From the NCBI GenBank assembly GCA_900754445.1, contig CAAECW010000019.1, positions 1 through 17,958 on the forward strand: a stretch of 17,958 nt of DNA, read 5' to 3'. Both the position numbers and the translations under genes were made by a program. Within the stretch, counting starts at the first letter, position 1. Each line of letters starts with the position of its first letter. Source of the stretch: an uncultured Collinsella sp. (lineage in GTDB: Bacteria; Actinomycetota; Coriobacteriia; Coriobacteriales; Coriobacteriaceae). Below are positions 1 through 7,885 of the stretch, in pieces. The notes below the pieces were generated by a model. It saw nothing but the letters and a program-made list of their open reading frames with translations. It was not told the origin of the DNA and did no database searches.

Positions 1-28
1 GGGCCACGATGCCCGTCATACCAGCCGG

Positions 29-194
29 CCATTCCAAAACTATGCCGGTTTACGGGGCTGAATCGCGAACCCCCAACCATACGCAATTCCGAAATAATAA
101 AACCTCAGGTAAACGGCTTGCTCTATTTTGAAAAAAGCCGGTATGGTCGGCCTACGCTAATCTAGCCCCGTAAACCGGCATAGTTTTGAAATGG
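29..194. repeat. MITE-like element A with 31-bp terminal inverted repeats
   Basis: The arms 29-59 and 164-194 are inverted copies of each other with 30 of 31 positions identical (core AAAACTATGCCGGTTTACGG). They enclose a 104-bp centre without a convincing reading frame. Read on the minus strand, the centre has a short GCCG/CGGC hairpin followed by a T run (about 131-153), which could terminate the ECF operon ending at 235. No target-site duplication is obvious. No transposase is encoded, so if mobile it would depend on an enzyme elsewhere. The inverted repeat is seen directly; the MITE interpretation is inference. Confidence 0.75.
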
Positions 195-234
195 TACTTC
201 GGAAGTATTGATTCACGCCCCGGCGCAACCAGCC

Positions 235-948
235 CTACAGCCCGTATTTCACGACAACGCGGTTGATCCGTCGACACCAAGGCTTGTAGAGGGCGGCCAA
301 GAGCACGCAGGTCGCGAGGCCGTGTGTGATATCGAACGGCACTGCCGTGGCAAGACGCGCCACGACGCCCGCCCACGTGAGCGGTTGTACAAAACCGATA
401 ATGTCGTACGCGTTGATCACCACGCCGTACAGCAGACCCGAAGCAAAGCCGTACGCCATCAGCGCCGGCATGCGCACGGTTCCATCCGCACGGTCGAACG
501 CACCGGCATGCGCCAGCGCACCGCCAACATAGCCAACCAGGCCCCAGGCATACATCTGCCATGGCGTCCACATGCCCTGCCCAAAAAAGAAATTGCTGGT
601 CAGCGCCGCCAGCGCGCCAACCATAAAACCATTGCGGCGACCAAGCGTCGCCCCCGCGATAATGGCGATGGCGCTCACCGGTTTAAAGTCGGGAATGGGC
701 CCAAACAGGATGCGCCCCGCCGCCGCCAGCGCCGCCAGCACCAGCGTGGGCATAATCTGGCGCAAACCCGGACGAGATGCCTCGTAACCCGCAAAGAACA
801 GTGCAAGCACCAGCGCCACCACGACAAGCATGGCAAGCGCCGCCTGCTCAACGCCCGCCAGCAACGCCGCTGCCATCACCGCCGGCACCGCCAACAACAG
901 CGGGATCTCCAGTTTTGTGAGTAAACGCGAGAAACGACAGTCCGTCAT
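235..948 (-). CDS. ECF transporter S component (substrate-binding membrane subunit)
   Basis: A 237-residue, very hydrophobic protein with about six membrane segments (roughly residues 14-32, 36-54, 66-82, 92-118, 130-148, 163-185, and a last one near 205-222). The conserved block at residues 84-142 (GPIPDFKPVSAI, then SNFFFGQGMWTPWQM) is typical of ECF-type S components that bind a vitamin or related cofactor in the membrane. It is the last gene of an ecfT-ecfA-ecfS operon. The ATG at 948 lies 4 bp after the stop of the ATPase gene; an open frame reaches further upstream but would overlap that gene. The block resembles S components assigned to cobalamin (CbrT-like) from memory, but the substrate cannot be fixed from sequence alone and no riboswitch was recognised upstream of the operon. 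Confidence 0.85.
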   Translation of the reverse strand: MTDCRFSRLLTKLEIPLLLAVPAVMAAALLAGVEQAALAMLVVVALVLALFFAGYEASRPGLRQIMPTLVLAALAAAGRILFGPIPDFKPVSAIAIIAGATLGRRNGFMVGALAALTSNFFFGQGMWTPWQMYAWGLVGYVGGALAHAGAFDRADGTVRMPALMAYGFASGLLYGVVINAYDIIGFVQPLTWAGVVARLATAVPFDITHGLATCVLLAALYKPWCRRINRVVVKYGL

Positions 949-952
949 CCCA

Positions 953-2596
953 TCACGCCCTATAGAACACGTTGTCGGCAAAGAAGTCGGCCGGGGGCTC
1001 CATGCAGGCAATCTCGCCGTCAAACATCATGGCGACGTCGTCGGCTACCTGCTCGGCAAAGTCCAAATCGTGCGTAGCCATGATGACGGTGCCGCCAGCC
1101 TTCGCATGGTCACGCAGGGCGCGGGCGATAATGCGGCGGCTGAACAGGTCTAGACCCTTGGTTGGCTCATCGAGCAATAGCAGTTCGGGGCCGATTAGCA
1201 GCAGTTTTGCCAATGCAAGCAGTTGACGCTGCCCGCCCGAAAGATCGTACGGATGGCGCCCATCCAGACCCGACAGCCCCAAGCTCGCCGCACGCTCCCG
1301 CGCCAAGTTCTCGTCATATCCGCAGGTCGAGGCCCATTCCATCAGCTCGTCGCGCACCGTCTCGGCAACCAGCAGGGCCTTGGGGTTCTGCGGCAGCAGC
1401 GCAGCCGAGGCCGCCCCGCGCACCATACGACCACGCTGCAGCTTGGCAGTCTTGGCCAGCACCGAAAGCATCGTCGACTTGCCGCAGCCGTTACCGCCCA
1501 CAACCGCATGCACCGCGCCAGCCGAAAACGACGCATCGAGCCCGCGCAGCACCCAGCCGGACGCTCGATCGTAGCGAAACCAGCCTTCCGACAGGGTGGT
1601 AGCCGACCCGCCGTGCATTTTTTGGAGTATTCTGCTTCCATCCGTGCGCAGGAAGGCTTCCGAGCCGTTCTCGAGCGACGTTTGCGCCACAAATTCGGAC
1701 GATTTGTCCAATTCCGAACTTTTTTTCGCGCTCGATACGTCCCCGGGCGGCTCCGGAGAGCCCAAATTGTCCTCACGCCTGCTGAATACTCCTTTATTTG
1801 CACATCGGATGGCACCCCACCCCAACATGTCATCGGAAAACAGCGATTCTCGGCGTCCCAAAGAAGCCATATCCGCCAGCTCGCGCACGCGACCGCCCTC
1901 AATCCGGTACGCACACGTCGCGTATTCGAGCATTGGGCGCGGCTGATGCGTCGCCACAACAACCGTGCAGCCCAGCTCGCGATTCACACGAAACAGCGCG
2001 TGCAGGAAATTCTTCTCCGCAACCGGATCAAGCTGAGACGTGGGCTCGTCGAGCAGCAGCACGCGCGGGCGCAGCGTCAGAACGGCCGCCAACGACAGCA
2101 ACTGTTTGCGACCGCCCGAAAGCGTGTCAGTATCGCGGTGAAGCCAATCTTCCAGCCCAAAGAAATAGCTGGTCTCAGATACGCGACGGCGCATCTCATC
2201 ACGCGCTAGCCCCAAGTTTTCCAGGCCAAACGCCATCTCGTGCCACACGGTTTCGCACACGATCTGGTTCTCGGGATCCTGGAACACATAGCCCACGCGC
2301 TCCGCCGATGCCCGCACATCCATGTCGGCGACGGGCTCGCCCAGCACGCGCAGTTCGCCAGTGCGCTCGCCCGCCGGAGCGATCTCGGGCTTGAGCAGCG
2401 ACAGCAGCGTCGACTTACCCGATCCGGTACCGCCAACAAGCAGCGCAAATGCACCTTGGGGAACAGACCAGTCGAGCCCCTCGAGCACCGCAGCATCAGC
2501 ATCGGGGTAGGCAAAGCTCAGGCTCCGCACCTCAATCGCCGGCATATCCGGGCCGCACGCAGCGCCCGACACCGGGCCCCTATCCAACCGAGCCAT
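953..2596 (-). CDS. ECF transporter ATPase, two ATP-binding domains fused (EcfA-EcfA')
   Basis: This 547-residue protein carries two complete ABC domains. Domain 1: Walker A GGTGSGKST (55-63), Q-loop Q106, signature LSGGR (159-163), Walker B LLLDEP with E184, switch H217. Domain 2: Walker A GGNGCGKST (367-375), Q-loop Q403, signature LSGGQ (452-456), Walker B LLLLDEP (472-478), switch H509. In many bacteria these are two genes (ecfA1, ecfA2); here they form one chain that would supply the whole ATPase pair powering the S component. Its ATG shares one base with the ecfT stop (TGATG), so translation is probably coupled. A second start at residue 18 is possible. The linker (about 250-335) is unusually long and polar because residues about 265-328 are encoded by a repeat element, listed separately. 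Confidence 0.93.
   Translation of the reverse strand: MARLDRGPVSGAACGPDMPAIEVRSLSFAYPDADAAVLEGLDWSVPQGAFALLVGGTGSGKSTLLSLLKPEIAPAGERTGELRVLGEPVADMDVRASAERVGYVFQDPENQIVCETVWHEMAFGLENLGLARDEMRRRVSETSYFFGLEDWLHRDTDTLSGGRKQLLSLAAVLTLRPRVLLLDEPTSQLDPVAEKNFLHALFRVNRELGCTVVVATHQPRPMLEYATCAYRIEGGRVRELADMASLGRRESLFSDDMLGWGAIRCANKGVFSRREDNLGSPEPPGDVSSAKKSSELDKSSEFVAQTSLENGSEAFLRTDGSRILQKMHGGSATTLSEGWFRYDRASGWVLRGLDASFSAGAVHAVVGGNGCGKSTMLSVLAKTAKLQRGRMVRGAASAALLPQNPKALLVAETVRDELMEWASTCGYDENLARERAASLGLSGLDGRHPYDLSGGQRQLLALAKLLLIGPELLLLDEPTKGLDLFSRRIIARALRDHAKAGGTVIMATHDLDFAEQVADDVAMMFDGEIACMEPPADFFADNVFYRA
1613..1803. repeat. Inverted-repeat element B embedded in frame in the ecfA linker
   Basis: The arms 1613-1635 and 1781-1803 mirror each other with matched spacing: GTGCA, six unmatched bases, GGAGTATTC, one base, GC. 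The 9-bp core GGAGTATTC (1624-1632) is perfectly inverted at 1784-1792. The interior contains further palindromes, e.g. around 1749-1761 (GGCTC/GAGCC) and 1700-1722 (GGAC/GTCC stem with AATT flanks). It encodes residues about 265-328 of the fused ATPase, a Ser/Glu/Lys-rich stretch between the two ABC domains that resembles neither. The repeat is seen; that it was inserted is inference. Confidence 0.7.
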
Positions 2597-3489
2597 CAGC
2601 CAAACCTCTTCTCATCAATCGCGTGCAACGCGCAAGGCAGCACCATCCAGGCAGCGTACACGACATAGCCCGGCCACGGCGCCGGCACCGAGAGCTGCGG
2701 ATAAAACGAATACTGTGTCGTCGCGGTCCATGCCACCGCCACGGCAGCCGCGCCAAACAGCGCAAGCCCCACCAGCGCGGCAACGTCGCCGCGCCCCAGT
2801 CGATACCGCGCATACGTCGTACGACGCGTCGCGGCACCCCACCCGCGCGAGCGCATCGTGTCCGCGCGCTCCAGCGAATCTTCCATGCCCCAGCCCATCA
2901 ACACGCTCGATGCCCGTAGGCGCGAACGCACGGGATCGGCCGGCGCGCGACCCGGCACATCAATCGCATCCTGCACCGCCAGTACCGTACGACCGCGGCG
3001 CAAAAACTGTGGGATAAGCCGCATGCACATCGAAATCATGAGCGCGATCACCGGTGCGGCGTTACCCAGAAGCGCAAGCACCTTGTCGTAGCCAAGCATC
3101 GACGCCGCAGCCTCAAACCACAGTACGCTCGCCACAAACAACCCGCCCATGCACAGGCCGTATACCATACTCTCCAGATACACCGCACGCATGCCAATGC
3201 GGAACAGCTCCGTCGAGCCCGAGGTGCCAAACAGTGGATTGACCAGCGCGATAATCAAAATCACCGGCAGCTGCCAGCGAAGCGCGCCCAGCGTGCGGGC
3301 AGCCCCACGCGTCGCAAATCCATACGCCAGCCCGCCCGCAAGTGACAGCGCAATCAGCACCGGCTGCATAGAGAACATGGTGAGCCCCAGCGTCAGCACT
3401 ATATAGAGTGCCGGCACAGCCGGATGCGACATCGAGAACGCCGCGACGGGCTCGCCGCCAAACTCCTCTTGTATGTTGTCCACGGGCAC
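2596..3489 (-). CDS. ecfT: ECF transporter transmembrane subunit EcfT
   Basis: A 297-residue membrane protein (CbiQ/EcfT family) that joins the S component to the ATPase pair. It has hydrophobic segments near residues 22-60, 75-86, 105-130, 140-155, 233-256 and 268-285, and a cytoplasmic coupling region with the EcfT-type charged helix ERADTMRSRGWG (about 207-218), whose Arg-Gly motif contacts the ATPases in known family members. The start is a GTG at 3489, preceded at proper distance by GAGGGG; a second GTG two codons later is also possible. The frame stays open upstream to 3654, but that stretch is Arg/Leu-rich, lacks a ribosome site and does not look like the family. It is the first gene of the operon; its stop overlaps the ecfA start by one base. 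Confidence 0.86.
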   Translation of the reverse strand: MPVDNIQEEFGGEPVAAFSMSHPAVPALYIVLTLGLTMFSMQPVLIALSLAGGLAYGFATRGAARTLGALRWQLPVILIIALVNPLFGTSGSTELFRIGMRAVYLESMVYGLCMGGLFVASVLWFEAAASMLGYDKVLALLGNAAPVIALMISMCMRLIPQFLRRGRTVLAVQDAIDVPGRAPADPVRSRLRASSVLMGWGMEDSLERADTMRSRGWGAATRRTTYARYRLGRGDVAALVGLALFGAAAVAVAWTATTQYSFYPQLSVPAPWPGYVVYAAWMVLPCALHAIDEKRFG

Positions 3490-3622
3490 CCCCGTCCCCT
3501 CGCTCAAACGACAGCTCCGCAGCACCGCCAACGCCGCACGCAAGCAGTGCAAACGCCACGCCGGCGGCGCAAGCCTCAACCGCCGCAATCCAATCGTTAC
3601 GCGCTCATCATATGCCTGCGGT

Positions 3623-3650
3623 ATCATATTGCGCCGTGTATCGTTTCCAA
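3623..3650 (-). promoter_or_regulatory. Candidate promoter of the ecfT-ecfA-ecfS operon
   Basis: On the minus strand, TTGGAA (3645-3650) and TATGAT (3623-3628) are 16 bp apart and would start a transcript near 3616, leaving a leader of about 125 nt before the ecfT GTG. The divergent glmU promoter must lie in the same 193-bp gap (3490-3682) but I could not pick it with confidence. Confidence 0.3.
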
Positions 3651-3682
3651 GCACACGTCTCTATAACGTAACAGGAGATCAC

Positions 3683-5095
3683 ATGGACGCAACCGCAATT
3701 ATCCTCGCCGCCGGCGAGGGCACCCGCATGAAGTCGAACCACTGCAAGGTTTCGCACAAGATCCTGGGCAAGCCCATGGTTCAGTGGATCGTCGACGCCA
3801 CCATCAAGGCCGGCTGCAGCCGCGTCGTGGTCGTCATCGGCAGCCACGCCGACGAGATGCGCGCCCTCATCGACGGCGCCTACGCCAACAGCGCCACCAA
3901 GGTCGAGTGCGTCGAGCAGACCGAGCGCCTGGGCACCGGCCACGCCGTGAAGGTCGCGCTCGAGGCCTGCGGCATCACGCAAGGCCCCGTCGTCGTGCTC
4001 AACGGCGACTTGCCGCTCATCACCGCCGACACCGTCGCCAAGTTCGCGCAGACCGTCGCCACCGGCGAGCTCGCCTGCACCGTCATGACCATGACCCCGC
4101 CCGACCCCTTTGGCTACGGCCGCATCAAGCTGGGCGCCGACGGTCAGATCGAACGCATCATCGAGCAGAAGGACTGCACACCCGAGCAGGCCGCCACGCT
4201 GCTCGAGTGCAACGCCGGCTGCTACGCCTTCGACGGCGCGCAGCTCGCCGCGCACATTGACGAGATCGGCAACGACAACGCGCAGTCCGAGTACTATCTG
4301 CCCGACATGCTCGAGATCCTCAAGGGCCACGGCCAGGCAGTCTCCATCTTCCACTGCGATGACTACCGCGACGGCCTGGGCGTCAACAGCCGCATCCAGC
4401 TCGCGCAGCTCACCGCCATCGCGCGCGACCGCATCAACGAGCACTGGATGGCCGAGGGCGTTACCTTCATCGACCCCACGCAGGCCTGGATCGGCCCCGA
4501 CGCCACCATCGGCCGCGACACCGTCGTGTGGCCGCAGACGCACCTGATCGGCCACGTCACCGTGGGCGAGGAGTGCCAGCTCGGCCCCAACAGCCGTCTC
4601 ACCGACACCACCGTCGGCAGCGGCTGCATCATCGATGAGACCATCGCCATCGAGGCCGTCATCGAGAACGGCGTCGACTGCGGCCCGCGCGCCTACCTGC
4701 GCCCGGGTACCCACATGCTCGACGGCTCCAAGGCCGGCACGCACGTGGAGATCAAGAAGTCCACGATCGGCGAGGGCTCCAAGGTGCCGCACCTGTCCTA
4801 CATCGGCGATACCACCATGGGCTCCGGCGTCAACGTGGGCGCAGGCTCCATCACCTGCAACTACGACGGCGTGCACAAGCACAAGACCGTCATCGGCAAC
4901 GATGCCTTCATCGGCTCCGACACCATGATGGTCGCGCCCGCCCAGATTGGCGACGGCGCGCTCGTGGCCGCCGGCTCCGTCATCACTGAGCCGGTCCCGG
5001 CAGACGCACTCGGTCTGGGCCGCGCCCGTCAGGTAAATATTGAGGGCTGGGCCGCCGATTATCGCCGCCGCCTGCACGAGGACGACGAGGTATAA
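3683..5095 (+). CDS. glmU: Bifunctional N-acetylglucosamine-1-phosphate uridyltransferase / glucosamine-1-phosphate acetyltransferase
   Basis: GlmU acetylates glucosamine-1-phosphate and couples it to UTP to make UDP-GlcNAc, the precursor of peptidoglycan. The 470-residue length is normal. The N-terminal nucleotidyltransferase domain has LAAGEGTRMKS (8-18), K22, GTGHA (84-88) and NGDLPL (107-112). The C-terminal left-handed beta-helix, built of hexapeptide repeats from about residue 255, carries the acetyltransferase residues expected from E. coli GlmU: R340, K358, H370 in PHLSYIGD, Y373 and N393 in NYDG. The ATG at 3683 follows AGGAG (3673-3677) at good spacing; the frame is open further upstream but that part is non-homologous. 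It is followed by a strong terminator and then prs. Confidence 0.98.
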   Translation: MDATAIILAAGEGTRMKSNHCKVSHKILGKPMVQWIVDATIKAGCSRVVVVIGSHADEMRALIDGAYANSATKVECVEQTERLGTGHAVKVALEACGITQGPVVVLNGDLPLITADTVAKFAQTVATGELACTVMTMTPPDPFGYGRIKLGADGQIERIIEQKDCTPEQAATLLECNAGCYAFDGAQLAAHIDEIGNDNAQSEYYLPDMLEILKGHGQAVSIFHCDDYRDGLGVNSRIQLAQLTAIARDRINEHWMAEGVTFIDPTQAWIGPDATIGRDTVVWPQTHLIGHVTVGEECQLGPNSRLTDTTVGSGCIIDETIAIEAVIENGVDCGPRAYLRPGTHMLDGSKAGTHVEIKKSTIGEGSKVPHLSYIGDTTMGSGVNVGAGSITCNYDGVHKHKTVIGNDAFIGSDTMMVAPAQIGDGALVAAGSVITEPVPADALGLGRARQVNIEGWAADYRRRLHEDDEV

Positions 5096-5112
5096 CGTTT
5101 TACCAAGCATCT

Positions 5113-5146
5113 AAGGAGCCGCTTCCGTGGGGACGGCTCCTTTTTC
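5113..5146 (+). terminator. Rho-independent terminator after glmU
   Basis: Stem AAGGAGCCG (5113-5121) pairs with CGGCTCCTT (5134-5142), 12-nt loop, followed by a T tract. It separates glmU from prs transcriptionally. Confidence 0.87.
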
Positions 5147-5236
5147 TATGCTGACCTGCGCGGCCGGATGAGTGGTCGGTTCGTGTCCGTTGACGGTAAA
5201 GACGTTATCAAGACTCGATAAACCCCGCCGCGCGGT

Positions 5237-5242
5237 TACAAT
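5237..5242 (+). promoter_or_regulatory. Candidate -10 box of prs
   Basis: TACAAT lies 45 bp upstream of the prs start, after the glmU terminator. No good -35 box is found at 16-18 bp; a TTGACG occurs at 5190-5195 but its spacing fits neither this box nor a clear alternative. Weak call. Confidence 0.25.
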
Positions 5243-5286
5243 GCAACAAGGCATCTATATGGCATTCGATATAAAGGAGAAGGGTA

Positions 5287-6273
5287 ATGCCGATTAATGA
5301 TCCCGAGAAGTCGGAGAATATGCGCAAGTCCATCCGCGTGTATTCCGGTTCCTCCAACCGTCCCCTCGCTCAGAAGATCGCTGAGTTCCTTGGGGTCGAG
5401 CTTTCGGGCCTTACGCTAAAGCAGTTCGCCAACGGTGAGATTTACGCCCGCTACGACGAGACCGTCCGCGGCGCCGACGTCTTCCTGATTCAGTCCGTGG
5501 CCGGCGGCAACGTCAACGACATGCTCATGGAGCTGCTCATCGCCACCGACGCTGCCAAGCGCGCATCCGCCCGCTCCATCACCGCCGTCATCACCCACTA
5601 CGGCTATGCCCGCCAGGACCGCAAGGCCGGCCCGCGCGAGCCCATCACCGCCCGCCTCGTCGCCAACCTGCTCGAGCGCGCTGGCGTCAACCGCATCATC
5701 ACCCTCGACCTGCACCAGGGCCAGATTCAGGGCTTCTTCGATATCCCGGTTAACCACCTGTCCGCGCTGCCGCTGTTTGGCCAGTACTATAACGACATGC
5801 ACTTCGACACCGACAACCTGGTTGTCGTCTCCCCCGATGTGGGCCGCGCCAAGGCCGCCAAGAAGCTGTCCGACATGCTCGGCTGCGACCTGGCCATCGC
5901 CCACAAGGGCCGTCCGCGCCACAACGCCGCCGAGGTCATGGGCATCATCGGTGACATCAAGGGCAAGACCTGCATCATCAACGACGACATGATCGACACC
6001 GCTGGCACCCTGTGCGCCAACGTCAAGGAGCTCAAGGCTATGGGCGCTGGCGACATCTACGTCTGCGCCACCCACGGCATCTTCTCCGGTCCGGCCATCG
6101 AGCGTCTGAACGACGCCCCGATCGTCGAGTGCCTCGTCACCGACGCCATTCCCGTCGAGGTCGGCGGCAAAATCAAGACCATCTCGGTCGCCGAGGAGTT
6201 CGCTCAGGCCATCTCCGCCGTTTACCACGAGGAGCCCGTCTCCACGCTCGTCGGCGGCGACTTCGCGCTGTAA
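5287..6273 (+). CDS. prs: Ribose-phosphate pyrophosphokinase (PRPP synthetase)
   Basis: Makes phosphoribosyl pyrophosphate from ribose-5-phosphate and ATP for nucleotide, histidine, tryptophan and NAD synthesis. At 328 residues it is slightly longer than the usual ~315, due to an N-terminal extension of about 12 residues (a second Met at residue 12 precedes RKSIRVYSG). Landmarks: FANGEIYARYDETVRG (47-62), ATP-binding RQDRK (109-113), DLHQGQIQGFFD (141-152), VSPDVGRAKAA (181-191), catalytic KGRPRHN (207-213) and the PRPP loop NDDMIDTAGT (232-241). The start at 5287 is backed by AAGGAGAAGGG immediately upstream, so the longer form is preferred. The neighbours glmU upstream and pth downstream repeat the glmU-prs-pth order known from Bacillus. 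Confidence 0.98.
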   Translation: MPINDPEKSENMRKSIRVYSGSSNRPLAQKIAEFLGVELSGLTLKQFANGEIYARYDETVRGADVFLIQSVAGGNVNDMLMELLIATDAAKRASARSITAVITHYGYARQDRKAGPREPITARLVANLLERAGVNRIITLDLHQGQIQGFFDIPVNHLSALPLFGQYYNDMHFDTDNLVVVSPDVGRAKAAKKLSDMLGCDLAIAHKGRPRHNAAEVMGIIGDIKGKTCIINDDMIDTAGTLCANVKELKAMGAGDIYVCATHGIFSGPAIERLNDAPIVECLVTDAIPVEVGGKIKTISVAEEFAQAISAVYHEEPVSTLVGGDFAL

Positions 6274-6306
6274 TCCAGCGTGCATCTCATCATCTTTGGT
6301 GTTTTT

Positions 6307-6339
6307 AAAGGGTCGGAAGCTCGCTTCCGACCCTTTTTC
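6307..6339 (+). terminator. Rho-independent terminator after prs
   Basis: A perfect 14-bp stem, AAAGGGTCGGAAGC (6307-6320) with its complement at 6323-6336, 2-nt linker and a T tract. Very strong, so the following accessory gene is isolated from prs. Confidence 0.94.
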
Positions 6340-6359
6340 TACCCCTCGACAACCTTCCC

Positions 6360-6561
6360 TGGACAATTAGTTCAGATACGTATTTTTTTAAAGCTCCAAA
6401 GGCCGTTCTGAGCCTTCTGAGCTCCCCGGCGAACGCCATACTGCCCAAAGCTCATCGCTTTCGAGTACGACCGCCGCATATTTACCCTCAAATCGCCCTC
6501 GAAAGCCCTTAGAAACGCCTCGAACGCCCGCCGTCTTATACGTATCTGAACTAACTGTCCA
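6360..6561. repeat. MITE-like element C, copy 1
   Basis: A 202-bp segment with 24-bp terminal inverted repeats at 6360-6383 and 6538-6561 (TGGACARTTAGTTCAGAT..., 23 of 24 identical). The same termini recur at 7886-8089 on the other side of the next gene. The interior holds short open frames (one would read a 68-residue Arg/Ser-rich peptide on the minus strand) but they lack ribosome sites and simply run through the repeat, so they are not called genes. The remaining gap up to the next gene (6562-6724) shows no gene or clear promoter. Confidence 0.86.
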
Positions 6562-6724
6562 GTAGCTATCGTCAACCTTCGCGGCAGAGCTCAATTTCCT
6601 GCAATCCCCTCAACCGATTCCACCGATTTCATAACACCCAGCCGTTCATGGCGCGCAGCGCCCCGCTGAGCGAAAAGAACGGTATGGCGGTCGCATTCTG
6701 CCGCCAACTTAGTACGTTATAGCT

Positions 6725-7852
6725 ATGACGACCGTGATTTCACATCTCTCCGCCCTCCGCGCAATTCGTCGCGCACGACGGGCGTACTCTGCCCTACCCT
6801 GGGACTCCGTTGATAGCGAACAGCAAGCACAGGCCTTGGCTGGCTGCATTCCCAACAATGACGCGATAGACTTTGGCGCACTTTCGATACTCGACGCCTG
6901 GAATGAAGATGATTCCGAACTGCTCGATCTTCTCGTTTCAAACGAAGACAACAGGCGCCCCGACAAGCGACTTCTTCAGCATATTCTCTCCACTCCTCTT
7001 CCTGAAGGTGCAATTATGCACGTCGAGGCCGACATCTACGCAACGTCTCCTGCCATGACAGCCATGCTTTGTTCCAAAAATGAATCAGTCGCCAAAACCT
7101 TGATGCTCCTTATGGAGCTGCTCGGAACCTACTCCCTTCCTCCCGGGGCAACATACCCCATTGCCTATGACGACATCTGGCCCAAGGGCGATGACTACGA
7201 AGCGATGGACGACCTCGATTGCCGGGGCGACCAGTCGGCGACCGAACAGCAGAACGAAACCCGCTACGAACAGGCACACTACAAATGCGAGCCCGCCACG
7301 ACCATCGAAGATCTCGAGACTGTTGCACAGCTTGCCAAAAGCAGCTCATACACCTCGTTTCGCACGGCAGTCAAGCTCGCCCGACCCGGATCTGCATCCC
7401 CAGCCGAATCCCTAATGTTTGCCGTTCTCGGAGCGCCCATGCGCTTTGGCGGATTCGGATGTTGCAGCCTGCCCATGGGAGGCCTGCTACTCAACTATCG
7501 AATCGACTTCGACACTCTTGCGGTCAACATGTCCTCCGGCATCCCTTACGCCATCTGCGACCTATATTGCCCGGCCGCCGGAGTCGACAACGAATACAAC
7601 GGAATTGGGCATGAGCTTCAAAACGCTCGCATCCACGATGGCAATCGAAATAATGGCCTCAAGGCAATGGGCATCCACGTCCTGGTTATCAATCGCGACC
7701 AAATGAAAGACCTTGTTGCACTCGAAGCCTTCGCCCAAACGATGCATCGACTCGCGGGAGTCCGATTCCGATACCGTATCAAGGGCTATCGCAAGCGTCA
7801 GGCCGCTTGGCTCAACGCCCTGCGGGCCGGAATCGGCCTTGCGCCGGTCTAA
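6725..7852 (+). CDS. Uncharacterised AbiEi-like / DUF559-like protein with PD-(D/E)XK nuclease fold
   Basis: A 375-residue protein. The middle part (about 103-136, YATSPAMTAML...LMELLGTYSLP) resembles the region in AbiEi-type antitoxin relatives. The C-terminal third (about 223-330) reads like a Vsr/DUF559-type PD-(D/E)XK domain: E228 in SPAESL, GGFG, LLLNYRIDF, then D279 (CDLYCP), E290 in NEYNG, H296, D305, R308 and G316 before a hydrophobic strand IHVLVI. The usual Lys of the ExK motif is Asn, as is common in this superfamily. Base composition is visibly poorer in GC than the flanking housekeeping genes, and it sits between two copies of element C, in the gap between prs and pth. No Shine-Dalgarno sequence precedes the ATG, so it may be leaderless or weakly translated. 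Function is unknown; defence, repair or toxin-antitoxin roles are guesses. No partner toxin gene is adjacent. Confidence 0.8.
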   Translation: MTTVISHLSALRAIRRARRAYSALPWDSVDSEQQAQALAGCIPNNDAIDFGALSILDAWNEDDSELLDLLVSNEDNRRPDKRLLQHILSTPLPEGAIMHVEADIYATSPAMTAMLCSKNESVAKTLMLLMELLGTYSLPPGATYPIAYDDIWPKGDDYEAMDDLDCRGDQSATEQQNETRYEQAHYKCEPATTIEDLETVAQLAKSSSYTSFRTAVKLARPGSASPAESLMFAVLGAPMRFGGFGCCSLPMGGLLLNYRIDFDTLAVNMSSGIPYAICDLYCPAAGVDNEYNGIGHELQNARIHDGNRNNGLKAMGIHVLVINRDQMKDLVALEAFAQTMHRLAGVRFRYRIKGYRKRQAAWLNALRAGIGLAPV

Positions 7853-7885
7853 ACGGCGAATCACCCGTGCGCCGTCGAACAGGGC

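Noticed and set aside
208..924. A 238-codon plus-strand frame opposite the ECF S component
   Set aside because: Arg/His/Gln-rich shadow; the minus-strand product is a typical membrane protein with ECF-S motifs.
953..2596. Two separate ATPase genes or a frameshift in ecfA
   Set aside because: The frame is continuous through both ABC domains and all motifs of both are intact, so it is read as one fused gene.
3663..3668. TATAAC as the glmU -10 box
   Set aside because: A start from it would fall in or after the ribosome site of glmU, so it cannot drive the normal message.
3608..5110. A 500-codon open frame on the minus strand opposite glmU
   Set aside because: Antisense shadow of glmU with Ala/Gly/Val/Asp-rich composition and no motifs; glmU is unambiguous.
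6388..6594. Small open frames inside element C copies (also 7713-8102)
   Set aside because: No ribosome site, and the frames begin or end in the inverted repeats; interiors of the two copies do not show a conserved protein.
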